Assembly (NCBI GenBank): GCA_963736525.1
Contig: CAVTPF010000013.1
Coordinates: 1 to 64,000 of the forward strand
Length of the DNA stretch: 64,000 bases
Direction of reading: 5' to 3'
Origin: Bog-473 sp963736525
Lineage (GTDB): Bacteria > Actinomycetota > Acidimicrobiia > Acidimicrobiales > RAAP-2
Shown here: positions 17,607 to 25,789 of the stretch, in pieces
How the letters are laid out: the number at the start of each line of letters is the position of its first letter
Position numbering within the stretch: the stretch's first letter is position 1
Position numbers and translations under genes: made by a program
Notes under the pieces: generated by a model
Seen by the model: only the letters and a program-made list of their open reading frames with translations
Told to the model about the DNA's origin: nothing
The model's database searches: none

Positions 17607-17623
17607 GTACGGCGATAGGGGAT
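17317..17623 (+). ncRNA. Candidate guide (seekRNA) region of the IS1111 element
   Basis: The non-coding segment between the transposase stop and the right end. It is roughly 80% conserved in a solo relic at 39648-39965 (shared CCCGTCGGGACGTGGCCG, CGACGTTGACCCCGGCGCC, CTTCGTGCAGGACGCCC, CTTCATGTACGGCGATAGGG). Conservation without a convincing shared reading frame, in the position known for IS1111-group guide RNAs, suggests an RNA gene. The strand and RNA ends are not determined. Confidence 0.5.
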
Positions 17624-17671
17624 ACCACAGACCACAGAGAGACTTCGGCATCGGAGATAAAGTCTGGTCGC

Positions 17672-18133
17672 ATGGCGGACCCGCCTGAACCAGCGGATCG
17701 ACCATTTACTGCGACCCGTGAGTTCTGGATTCTTATGGGCTACGCCTTCGCACTGGGGGTCCTGGGCGCATTTGCCGGTCTCATCTTCATCGGTGTCATC
17801 AACGCCGGGGGCAAATGGTACGTGGACTCCAACCCGAGGTGGTTGGGGGGCCACTGGTGGTGGATCGCCGTCACGGTCGGCGCTGGCATCGCCGTCACGC
17901 TTCTGCGGCGCTTGACCCGATTGCCCGAACAGACTCCGGGTCTCATCGAGGACCTCAAGTCCGGTGAGGTCGAGCCGGGATTGGTCCCTTGGATCGTCGC
18001 CGTTTCAGCGGTATCGCTCATAGGAGGAGCGAGCCTCGGCCCCGAGAAGGCCCTTGGGACCATCGGGGGTGGAGCAGGGAGCTGGCTCACCAAGAAGCGC
18101 TCCCTTGCCTATCCGGCAAGGGCCGGGACCTGA
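17672..18133 (+). pseudogene. ClC chloride channel, truncated after about 150 residues
   Basis: The N-terminal third of a ClC-family chloride channel/transporter. A first membrane helix (ILMGYAFALGVLGAFAGLIF) is followed by WWWIAVTVGAGIAVTLLRR and the selectivity-filter region IGGASLGPEKALGTIGG, equivalent to the family's GSSxGxEGP loop, here reading LGPEKA. Full-length relatives exceed 400 residues; this frame stops at 18133 and no continuing homology was found before the next gene. ATG 17672 has only a weak ribosome site. Likely a relic trimmed by rearrangement beside the IS element. Confidence 0.78.
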
Positions 18134-18230
18134 GGGCGAAACCATTCGCCGCTGCACTCTTCCATTGGTTCCTCCCAGTGCACGACAGGTTTCACTGGAC
18201 TACTACACCTGTTACGGACGTTCGGCGCGT

Positions 18231-19064
18231 TCAAGTTTGGGACCGTAGAGAAGTCATCTGCCAGGACCCAACTTCGTTGTAGGTAATGGTGCCGATCGGC
18301 GAGTTACTCAACAGAGTGATCTGCCGCTCTACGCGAACGGGGAGTCCGGAATTGACCGTGAACCACCAGTTCTCTCTGATCGTGCCCCTCTGTCCACCCG
18401 TGAGCGTCACCTGCTGGAGCTCATGGATGGTGGGGACGACGGCGCCCCCGATCCGCAACGTGACAATTCCGACGATGCGTACGGTTGTCGCAGCGATGCT
18501 CCGCCCGGACACGTCCGTGTTGGTGCCCGTGCACGAGTACCTCTGCGTCTGCCCGGGCTTGGGGTCTTGGGGGAGTACCACACTTTCGGACGGACACGAG
18601 AACCGCGCCAGATTGTTGACCTTGATGCTACCGAAGTCCCACGACTGGGAGTTGCGGTTTCCGGCTAGAAGCAGCCGGCCGCCACGGGGGCAGAAGTCAT
18701 ATTCCTCCCAGTGGGCGACGTTGTAGTCGATGTGCCACCGCCAACAGCCATCGGCCAGGTACGTGATCGTCGCGGGCATGACCGTTCCGTCGCGCTGTGA
18801 GTTGGGCGGAAACGAGATCCGCTCGGTTCCCTGGCCACGGAGGGGGTAGACGCCCTCGGCAGGAAGGTCATTCCTGAGGGTCCTGCTGCTGGTGGGGGTG
18901 GATTCCTTCCCCTGAAATGCCTTCACGGCGGCGTGGAGGGACTTGGGGCCAGGATGTTCGCGAAACACGTATGGGATCACCACGAAACCGGTGGCGCCGA
19001 GCACGATGACAACGGCCGTAGCGACGACGATGCGCCACCGAGCGTGCCCGTGGGCGAGTGGCAC
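18231..19064 (-). CDS. Membrane-anchored hypothetical protein
   Basis: A 277-residue protein of unknown function with an N-terminal signal anchor (WRIVVATAVVIVLGATGFVVIPYV) and a beta-rich extracytoplasmic domain. Three Cys (DGCWRW, YDFCPRGG, ARFSCPSES) and a fourth in RYSCTGTNTD could form disulfides outside the cell. GTG at 19064 begins the frame. It lies ten bases downstream of the acyl-CoA synthetase stop on the same strand, so it may be the last gene of that transcript. No named domain recognised. Confidence 0.7.
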   Translation of the reverse strand: MPLAHGHARWRIVVATAVVIVLGATGFVVIPYVFREHPGPKSLHAAVKAFQGKESTPTSSRTLRNDLPAEGVYPLRGQGTERISFPPNSQRDGTVMPATITYLADGCWRWHIDYNVAHWEEYDFCPRGGRLLLAGNRNSQSWDFGSIKVNNLARFSCPSESVVLPQDPKPGQTQRYSCTGTNTDVSGRSIAATTVRIVGIVTLRIGGAVVPTIHELQQVTLTGGQRGTIRENWWFTVNSGLPVRVERQITLLSNSPIGTITYNEVGSWQMTSLRSQT

Positions 19065-19074
19065 TGCATTCCCC

Positions 19075-20625
19075 TCAAGAAGGTCCCTTGGACCCAGAGC
19101 GCTTGGATTCTCGGGGGTCGAGCTCCAGCTCGGCGCGCAGGGCGAGCTTGTCCACCTTGTCGAGCGACGTGCGCGGCAGTGGGTCCTCGTTGATCACCAT
19201 TCGGTTCGGGTGCTTGTAGTCAGCCAGACGGTCCGCGAGAAACACATGGAGGGCGGCAATGTCGAGTGATGCCCCCTCGGAAAGTCGCACAACGGCCAGG
19301 ACGTCCTGGCCGAGGATCTGGTGGGGGACGCCCAGCACGGCGGCTTCCATAATCGCCGGGTGTTCGTAGAGGGCGTTCTCCACCTCGATCGAGTAGATGT
19401 TGTAACCGCCTCGGATGATCATGTCCTTCTTGCGGTCCACGACGTAGACGAATCCGTCGTCGTCGAGGTAACCGAGGTCCCCGGTGTGCACCCACCCGTC
19501 CTGCCAGGTCTCGGCGGAACTTTCGGGTTCGCCGAAGTAGAAGCGCCGACCGCCTCCGATCCGGATCAACAGTTCACCCACGTGGTTGGCGGGAAGGCCG
19601 TCCCCATGATTGTCGATCACCCGAACGCCGGCCCCCTCGATCGGCTTGCCCACCGAGCCCGGGCGTTGTTCTGCCTCGCCGGGCGGCAGGAGGCACGCAG
19701 CATCCCCGGCCTCGGTGAGGCCGTAGGCGTTGACAAGCATCGCGCGGGGAAACGTGGCGGCGAGCCATCTGGTCGCCTCGGGCGGCATCGGGGCGGTGCT
19801 GAAGACCACCATCCACACCGAGGAGGTGTCGAGACCTGCGAGCACTCCGGCTTCGCGAAGCAGCAGCACCTGCGCAGGCACCACCATGAGCCAGCCCGGT
19901 CGGTGGCTGTCGATCAACTGGGCGAACCGGGCGGTGATGAAGGAAGGGAGGCAGATGTTGGTAAACCCCAGGCGAAGACTGGCGATCATGGCACCGTAGG
20001 TGCCGAGGGCGGTCGCCAGCGGTGCGGCGTGGAGGAGCGCGTCCTCGCGTTCGGAGGGCGTGACGGCGATATGCAGCACGTTGTCGTGGGTCGAGGCCAC
20101 CCCTTTGGGCAGCCCGGTGGTGCCCGAGGTGTACACGATGTCGGCGAGGTCCAAGGAGGTCACCGGCACTTGGAACGTGTCGTCGTCGTTCTCCTCCAAG
20201 GCCCCCCAGGCATGGGGGGCACCGACCTCGGGACTGACCACCACGGGTGGATCGGCGAGGCCGGCCGTGAGATCGAGCGCGCGGGCCAGCTGGTCGCCGG
20301 TGGCGATGAGCACACGAGGCCGCGCGTTCTCAAGGATGTGACCGATTTCGCGCCGGGCCAGACGGGGGTTGATCGGGGCCGCGACACCCCCGGCTTTCTG
20401 CGTGGCAAAGTAGGCGATCTGGAACAGGAGCGCATCTTGGTTCGTGACCAGGATGGCCACCCGTTCGCCTGGCACCACGCCCAATTCGACCAGGCTCCGG
20501 CCGACGGCGTTCGATCGCCGTTCCCACTCGGCAAAGGTCATGAACTCCCCACCGTCGACGAGCGACGCGACGCGATCGGGAAAACGCTCGGCGACCTTGC
20601 GCAACTCGTCAGGAACCAGCGTCAT
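19075..20625 (-). CDS. Fatty-acid/aryl-CoA synthetase (AMP-binding)
   Basis: A 516-residue ANL-superfamily adenylate-forming ligase that would activate a carboxylic acid (probably a fatty acid) to its CoA thioester with ATP. The P-loop motif is IVYTSGTTGLPKGV, the A5 motif NAYGLTEAGD, the ATP/ribose motif HTGDLGYLDDDGFVYVVDRK, and the C-terminal catalytic Lys lies in LPRTSLDKVDK. ATG 20625 follows GAGGGA; the longer frame upstream overlaps the WS/DGAT fragment. Chain-length specificity cannot be read. The gene overlaps the end of an acyltransferase remnant, suggesting an ancestral lipid operon. Confidence 0.92.
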   Translation of the reverse strand: MTLVPDELRKVAERFPDRVASLVDGGEFMTFAEWERRSNAVGRSLVELGVVPGERVAILVTNQDALLFQIAYFATQKAGGVAAPINPRLARREIGHILENARPRVLIATGDQLARALDLTAGLADPPVVVSPEVGAPHAWGALEENDDDTFQVPVTSLDLADIVYTSGTTGLPKGVASTHDNVLHIAVTPSEREDALLHAAPLATALGTYGAMIASLRLGFTNICLPSFITARFAQLIDSHRPGWLMVVPAQVLLLREAGVLAGLDTSSVWMVVFSTAPMPPEATRWLAATFPRAMLVNAYGLTEAGDAACLLPPGEAEQRPGSVGKPIEGAGVRVIDNHGDGLPANHVGELLIRIGGGRRFYFGEPESSAETWQDGWVHTGDLGYLDDDGFVYVVDRKKDMIIRGGYNIYSIEVENALYEHPAIMEAAVLGVPHQILGQDVLAVVRLSEGASLDIAALHVFLADRLADYKHPNRMVINEDPLPRTSLDKVDKLALRAELELDPRESKRSGSKGPS

Positions 20626-21016
20626 CGGTCGGTTCCCTCGCGGTTGTCTTGCTCGCCCTCTTTGGCGGTGACGCGGTTCGCGTCGCCGCCTGCTCGAGCT
20701 CGGCGTATTCTGCGGACGTCGCGTCGGCAAGCTGCCACGGTTCCGCCACAATCTCCGGGCACACGACGAAACCAAAGTCAATGTGGTCCAGGTAGCTCAG
20801 CACCGTGATGTTCAGCCGCCGCCGGTCGAATTTTGGGCAACGCTGCGGCATAACCTCCGTGACTGGACCACTGCGGAGATCGCAAAACGCGTCGATGGGC
20901 CACATGTTGGAGAATCCAAATAGGACCTCCCGGCCAGCACAAGTAAGCTCCGACCAGATGTCGTGGGCGCCATCATGAGCTGGGGTCAACTCGGCAACGC
21001 CCAAATCCTCTTGCAC
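20609..21016 (-). pseudogene. WS/DGAT acyltransferase C-terminal fragment
   Basis: Only the C-terminal WS_DGAT_C (DUF1298) domain can be recognised, in about 135 residues: RRRLNITVLSYLDHIDFGFV followed by VCPEIVAEPWQLADATSAEY is the family's closing motif. The catalytic N-terminal half with HHxxxDG is absent; upstream sequence to 21487 holds no trace of it. The stop overlaps the start of the acyl-CoA synthetase gene as in an operon. A complete paralogue lies at 22775-24187. Confidence 0.72.
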
Positions 21017-21489
21017 CGCGCACCTGCTTGCTGTCCTGTCTCAGTGCTGGGATAACCCGTCACTGCCGGATCGCATAGGGCCGAATTGCCCTTTTGCGAC
21101 CCCGGAGGCACTGCCCCCGGGGCGGGCCCTCCGCCGCCGGCAACTCGATGGCGAGCTGAACGAAGCCTTGCCAAGATTGTCTCAGAATCGTCCAGTAAAC
21201 GCCGCTATATGCCCGCCGAACGGAACGCGTGTGCACTGCGCGCGCCTTCCGGGGCGTAGGTCGTCCCGCCTGTCAACGTCCTCTAACGACGTGGGAGCCT
21301 GGTTCTCAGTGTCACCCAATTCCTGCCGGTCAGATCTTGCCCCGACACCAGCCGGCGTGTGCGTAGCGTGGACCCTGCGGCCAGGGCGTCGCTCTTGGCC
21401 GGAAGTCCCGTCGTCCGGGACACCAGAAGGACCGCCTCCGAACAGGCCAACGGGCCACCGGGGACTGAGCCGGCCGTAGGCTGACGGTG
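21017..21489. other. Gene-free 470-bp stretch
   Basis: No supported gene. A weak reverse-orientation repeat trace (CCGAATTGCCC, CCCCGGAGGCAC) is near 21080-21115, overlapping a GC-rich inverted stretch. The missing half of the acyltransferase would have lain here and has been lost. Confidence 0.4.
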
Positions 21490-22758
21490 ATGTCAGGTTT
21501 CGTGACCGGGTTGAGGAACAGGGACCAGCGTCAGGTTCCCCTCTTCGCCGGGTTCATCGCGGGGGTAGCCCGGGCCATCCGTGACCCTCGCATCGCCGGT
21601 GTCCTGCGTGCCGGCCCACGGGTGGTGGACTTCCTCGTCCGCAGCCACCGGCGCACAGCCGGGATCGCCGACGACGACAGCATCGTCAAGGTGCGGCCGA
21701 CGCCAGCGCTGGCCGCCCAGGCGTACCTCGACGAGGTCCTGATCGCCGCCCTTCGGCACCCGGACCTGCTGCCAAAAGAAGAGGACTACGTCCCGGCCGC
21801 CGCCGACCTGGCCATCGCCCGCGAGCTCTTCGCGGTCCGGGGGTGGATCGACGACCCGGCGGCCTACCACCGCGACCCCCCGCCGCCCGACGACGTAGGG
21901 GCGGTCCACGAGACCGCCCACGGGCTGGGCTACGAGCACACCACCTTCGAGAGCGGGTGGGAGCCGTATCCCGAGGAGCCCGGCCGGGCGCGGTGGCTCG
22001 AGCACCAGGCCAACCGGACGGCGCACGCCTGGGTGTCGAGGGCCCCGGGCCGGGACCACGGTTCCTGGATGGTCTGCCTCCACGGGTTCGGCATGGGGCA
22101 GCACGCCTCAATCGACCTGCGCTCGTTTCGCGCGACCCAGCTGCACCGGATGGGCATCCACGTGGCGGTCGTGGTGCTGCCCCTGCACGGCCCGAGGGCA
22201 TCGGGACGGGTGCGGGGCGAAGATCTCATGACGATCGACATGGTCGACAGCATGCATGGCATGGCCCAGGCGACCTGGGACGTGCGGCGCCTGATCGCCT
22301 GGCTGAGGGTCGCCGAGAGTGCCGAGCGGGTGGGGGTCATGGGCCACTCGCTGGGCGGCCTGGTGGCCTCCCTCGCCGCCTCCCTCGACCCCGAGCTTCA
22401 GTGCGTCATCGCCGGCGTGCCGGTCGTCGACCTGCCCGACCTATTCCGTCGGCACAGCCCTCCGGCCATCGCCGAGCGGGCACGGCAGTTCGGGGTGCTC
22501 GGGGACCAGGCTGACGACGTGCACCGCGTCGTGTCGCCTCTGGCAATGGCCTGCGCCGTCCCCAAGAACGGCCGATACATCTACGCCGGTCTGGGCGACC
22601 GGATGTCCACCTTCGGCCAGGCCAGGCGGCTCTGGCTGCACTGGGACCGCCCGTCGCTCGCCGCCTACCCGGGCGGGCACGTGGGCTTCTTCTGGTCGAA
22701 GGCGGTCAAGGAATTCGTGGTCGAGGCCATGAGGGCCGCCTTCCCTCCGGCCGCCTGA
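21490..22758 (+). CDS. Alpha/beta hydrolase
   Basis: A 422-residue serine hydrolase with a long N-terminal helical extension (about 190 residues) before the hydrolase core. The oxyanion strand is SWMVCLHGFGMGQH, the nucleophile elbow is MGHSLGGLVAS, and a late PGGHVGFFWSK supplies the likely catalytic His. ATG at 21490 directly follows an in-frame GTG at 21487. It stops 17 bases before the WS/DGAT stop on the other strand, so the two converge. A lipid esterase role is plausible next to WS/DGAT and acyl-CoA synthetase genes but is inference. Confidence 0.82.
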   Translation: MSGFVTGLRNRDQRQVPLFAGFIAGVARAIRDPRIAGVLRAGPRVVDFLVRSHRRTAGIADDDSIVKVRPTPALAAQAYLDEVLIAALRHPDLLPKEEDYVPAAADLAIARELFAVRGWIDDPAAYHRDPPPPDDVGAVHETAHGLGYEHTTFESGWEPYPEEPGRARWLEHQANRTAHAWVSRAPGRDHGSWMVCLHGFGMGQHASIDLRSFRATQLHRMGIHVAVVVLPLHGPRASGRVRGEDLMTIDMVDSMHGMAQATWDVRRLIAWLRVAESAERVGVMGHSLGGLVASLAASLDPELQCVIAGVPVVDLPDLFRRHSPPAIAERARQFGVLGDQADDVHRVVSPLAMACAVPKNGRYIYAGLGDRMSTFGQARRLWLHWDRPSLAAYPGGHVGFFWSKAVKEFVVEAMRAAFPPAA

Positions 22759-22774
22759 GGCGGATCGATCGTCC

Positions 22775-24187
22775 TCAGGTGCTGTTGGCGCTCGCCACGG
22801 CCTTCGCCATCTCGTGCAGTGCATCGGGAATGGCGTCGGCGACGCGCCAGGCGTCAGGGACCAGGGCCGAGCAGGCCATGATGCCGAACCCCACGCGGTC
22901 CTCCTGCGAGAGCACGGTCACGTTCAGGCCGGCACCGTCCATGACCGGGCCGAGGGGGTAGATGCCGACCACGCGCGCGCCCGCGAGGTAGAGGGGGATG
23001 GGCGGTCCGGGCACGTTGGAAAGGATCAGATTGTGCACGACGGGATGGTGGTCAGCCCCGTGGAAACGGGAGTAGATGTGCGCCCCCAGTGAGAAGACGT
23101 TGAGCCACAGGTGCTCGGTCCACTGGAGCAGCGTGTCGGCGCCGAGCTGCTCGTGGAACTCCTTGGCCTGGGTGTCGGCCGCGACGCTCTGGCGCAGGCG
23201 CTCGAGCGGGTCGGCGACGTCGGTGGGCAAGGTGGTGAACATCACCGAGACCTGGGTGGTCCCGTGCTGGGCGCCGGCCTGGCCGTGCACCGAGACCGGC
23301 TCAACGGCGATCAGGGGGCGGTCGGGCAGCTCGCCGAGCTCTGTTAGGTACCGCCGCAGCGCGCTACTGACCAGGGCGGTGAGCACGTCGTTGACGGTGG
23401 CGCCGACTGCCTGTTTGACGGCCTTCACCTCTTCCAGGGACACGTCGACGAACGCCACGGAGCGACGGCCCGAGACCGACGCGTTGAAGGACGTGCGAGG
23501 CGCGGTGAACGGCACGGCGATCCGTTCAGAGCCGCCGCCGCGTGCGGCCCGCCAGACCGCGCCCCCGATCCGCCCGATGGTCTCGGGAACCAGCTTGACG
23601 ACATCGGCCGGCGCGCGCAGCCGATCGAGGAACGTGCGGCCGAGGAGTTCGAAGGGATTCGGCGGCCCGAGGGGTGCCGCCGCGTCCTTGGGTTCGCCCG
23701 GCGGTCCCTCGGGAGAGAGGTCGAAGAGCTCGCCCAGCAGGTTGGCCCCGGTGATCCCGTCGATGGTGGCGTGGTGCATCTTCACCAAGAGCGCGACGCG
23801 CTTGTCGGGCAGTCCCTCCACTAGCAGCATCTCCCACAGTGGGCGGTCCCGCCGGAGCTGGGTGCTGCAGAACTCGCCGGTCAATTCGGCTAGCTGGCGG
23901 TCGTCGCCCGGCGGGTCGAGCACGATGCGGCGCAGGTGGCGCTCGACGCGGAGGTCGGGGTCGTCAGTCCAGTACGGCCGTCCCAGGTTCAGGGGCACCG
24001 TAGACAGGCGGTGGCGCATCGGGGCGATTCCGGGCAAGCGCGCCTCGAGCATGGCGGTGATGCGATCAAATGGATCCCCGGGCCCCATGGTTGCGGTGTC
24101 TAGGATGAGCAGTCCGCAGACGTGCATATGCATCGTCGGCGTTTCGCATGACAGGAACATTGCGTCCAGGCCGCCCAACTGCTCCAT
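22775..24187 (-). CDS. Wax ester synthase/diacylglycerol acyltransferase
   Basis: A 470-residue WS/DGAT that would transfer acyl groups from acyl-CoA to alcohols or diacylglycerol to make storage lipid. The catalytic HHxxxDG motif is complete as HHATIDG at residues 138-144. The N-terminus MEQLGGLDAMFL is typical, NDVLTALVSSALRRYL starts the second domain, and the SNVPGPPIPLYLAGARV and LNVTVLSQEDRVGFG motifs close it. ATG 24187 gives the canonical N-terminus; the frame upstream is read-through. Storage-lipid formation fits the nearby acyl-CoA synthetase. Confidence 0.94.
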   Translation of the reverse strand: MEQLGGLDAMFLSCETPTMHMHVCGLLILDTATMGPGDPFDRITAMLEARLPGIAPMRHRLSTVPLNLGRPYWTDDPDLRVERHLRRIVLDPPGDDRQLAELTGEFCSTQLRRDRPLWEMLLVEGLPDKRVALLVKMHHATIDGITGANLLGELFDLSPEGPPGEPKDAAAPLGPPNPFELLGRTFLDRLRAPADVVKLVPETIGRIGGAVWRAARGGGSERIAVPFTAPRTSFNASVSGRRSVAFVDVSLEEVKAVKQAVGATVNDVLTALVSSALRRYLTELGELPDRPLIAVEPVSVHGQAGAQHGTTQVSVMFTTLPTDVADPLERLRQSVAADTQAKEFHEQLGADTLLQWTEHLWLNVFSLGAHIYSRFHGADHHPVVHNLILSNVPGPPIPLYLAGARVVGIYPLGPVMDGAGLNVTVLSQEDRVGFGIMACSALVPDAWRVADAIPDALHEMAKAVASANST

Positions 24188-24537
24188 GTTCCGTGACCAC
24201 CACCCCTCGGATGCCCCCCGGTCCTGCTTATAGCATCCTCTTCGAGGATGCCATGTGTCCATTGGTGCGCCGTCCACATGGCACCGCCAATTCCGACGCT
24301 TCCATCATGGAGAGATCATGCCCAGCAGGGTGGCCCGGGGAGTAACCACTGAACAGCGAAGACGACTGGTACCCGCAGTTCGAGCCGTCGGCTCGCTGAG
24401 CAGCTGGGGCACTAGGCGGCGACCGCCCAGCTGGTCTCCCAGGCTGGTGTGCTCATGGTTAGAGTCCCCCCTCCGACACACTGTGATGTCGCGAGACATC
24501 GGAGACAGATGTCGCGAGACATGGTAGACACTCTGAG
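24188..24537. other. Gene-free region with IS481-type end
   Basis: Promoter side of the WS/DGAT gene followed by the tandem end repeats of a decayed insertion sequence (24485-24530). No gene was recognised. Confidence 0.45.
24485..24530. repeat. Two tandem 23-bp repeats at the IS481-like end
   Basis: GATGTCGCGAGACAT is repeated exactly at 24485 and 24508, each followed by CGGAGACA or GGTAGACA. Multiple short direct repeats of this type are usual at IS481-family ends. Confidence 0.65.
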
Positions 24538-24925
24538 TCAGAGCCGCCCACGGGGCTGGTAGTTCCGAGTCGGATCCAAGGTGAGGTGCCGCACGGGCTG
24601 GCCGTCGACACCGATGACCGAGATGTCGAGATCCTCGACCAGGACCCGCACACGCAAACCCGCGAACTGACGGCCGCAGGGGATGTGGTGCATCTGGCCG
24701 TTGATTCGCAGCGTCACCGTCCCTTTGCCGTCGAGCTTGTCGTGGCGCAGCTTGCGGCCACCGCTCAAGTCGATCGGCTCTGCGGAAGGCCTGGCCTTCT
24801 CCCTCGCCGCATAGACCTCGGCGGGGGTCCTGCGGCCGATAGCGCGATGGGGGCGGACCTCGTTGTAGTAGCTGACGAAGCGATCGAGCTGGACCTGGAG
24901 TTGCTTCTTTGTCTCGATCGACGGG
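24538..24925 (-). pseudogene. IS481/IS3-like transposase C-terminal fragment
   Basis: The last 125 or so residues of a DDE (rve) transposase. Reading from about 24925, LDRFVSYYNEVRPHRAIGRR and TPAEVYAAREKA give the end of the integrase core, then a beta tail (KGTVTLRINGQMHHIPCG, LTLDPTRNYQPRG) found after the catalytic domain in IS481 members. The catalytic D, D and upstream helix-turn-helix are missing. The break at about 24925 falls inside another gene's sequence. Confidence 0.8.
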
Positions 24926-25262
24926 ACGAATCGTGGGAGCCTTGATGATGGTCACCGGCGTCGCGTTGGCCGGCATCTTCACCGCTGCCATCGCCACCTA
25001 TTTCATCAGCAGCAGCGATGCCGACCACACAAAGCAGTCAACCGACATCGCCACCGACCCACCCAACGTTGCGCAGGAGCTGGCGGCAATGAAAGTGAGC
25101 ATCGACCGGTTCCATGTCGAACTCAGTCAGTTGCGTGCTCTGCTCACTGAAATAACCGGTCACCAGCGCGACCAACCTGCGACCAGCACACTCGATCAGT
25201 CAGCGAAGGACGAGACCGAGAGGAGAGACGGTGCTGTTCATCGAATACGACGTGGGAGTTGA
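24921..25262 (+). pseudogene. Potassium-channel C-terminal fragment
   Basis: Begins abruptly at the transposase junction with GRIVGALMMVTGVALAGIF, which matches the last pore-lining helix of two-pore or six-helix voltage-gated-like K+ channels (normally directly after the TVGYGD filter), then TAAIATYFISSSD and a coiled-coil tail (ELAAMKVSIDRFHVELSQLR). The filter and earlier helices are absent, so the gene was cut by the insertion sequence or an associated deletion. The tail overlaps the start of the next gene. Confidence 0.7.
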
Positions 25263-25500
25263 CGGTGCAATCGAGGTCGTTGCTCTCATCAATGCGGTAG
25301 AGGAGAACGGTGAAGACCCATCCGGTCAGGCTTGGATGGCCTGGCGTGAATCGTTCGATGACAATGGAATGGGGTGCGTGGGTGTATCACCGGAAGACCT
25401 CGCCTTGATGGAGTCGACCGACCATCCCGAATCGCTGGCGACCATCGAGGAGCGAATCATATTGGCCGACCGAGCTACCAAAGAAGAGGTGTCCCGATGA
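25231..25500 (+). CDS. Hypothetical acidic protein
   Basis: Not recognised. 89 residues from GTG 25231, preceded by a GAGAGGAGAG site, strongly acidic with an N-terminal FIEYDVGVDGAIEVVALINAV strand-helix. Its TGA overlaps the next gene's ATG (ATGA), so the pair is probably co-translated. It would have been downstream of the now-truncated potassium-channel gene. Confidence 0.65.
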   Translation: MLFIEYDVGVDGAIEVVALINAVEENGEDPSGQAWMAWRESFDDNGMGCVGVSPEDLALMESTDHPESLATIEERIILADRATKEEVSR

Positions 25501-25703
25501 GCACCACTCGTTCGCAGCTCTATCGGATGGCTCGCGACCTCGGAAACGTCGAGGCTGTCGAGCACGGCTACAAACGAGGTGGATTGTCGGGAGCCGCAGG
25601 AGGCGGTGCACAACGAGAGGCGCGACGCGTGATCTATCGAGAAGGCAACCGGCAGATCAATCACTTCGTCCGGGCCATCGGACTCGGACCGCGACGGCGC
25701 TGA
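25497..25703 (+). CDS. Hypothetical small basic protein
   Basis: Not recognised by name. 68 residues, basic (TRSQLYRMARDLGNVEAVEH, then RRVIYREGNRQINHFVR). ATG 25497 overlaps the previous stop by four bases and has an AGAGGTG site. The acidic/basic co-translated pairing is suggestive of partners, but this is inference; I have no motif for toxin or antitoxin function. Confidence 0.62.
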   Translation: MSTTRSQLYRMARDLGNVEAVEHGYKRGGLSGAAGGGAQREARRVIYREGNRQINHFVRAIGLGPRRR

Positions 25704-25710
25704 GACCGGC

Positions 25711-25760
25711 CCCCCAGGTCGCAAGGTGGCACACAATCCCGGCGAACGGGGGCACCTCTA
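25711..25760 (-). repeat. Intergenic 50-bp repeat, reverse orientation
   Basis: Plus strand contains CAAGGTGGCACACAATCCC then GGCGAACGGGGGCACCTC. It lies between two convergent genes. Confidence 0.65.
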
Positions 25761-25789
25761 TTTCGGCAGTCTCCAAGTCCGGATCGTTT

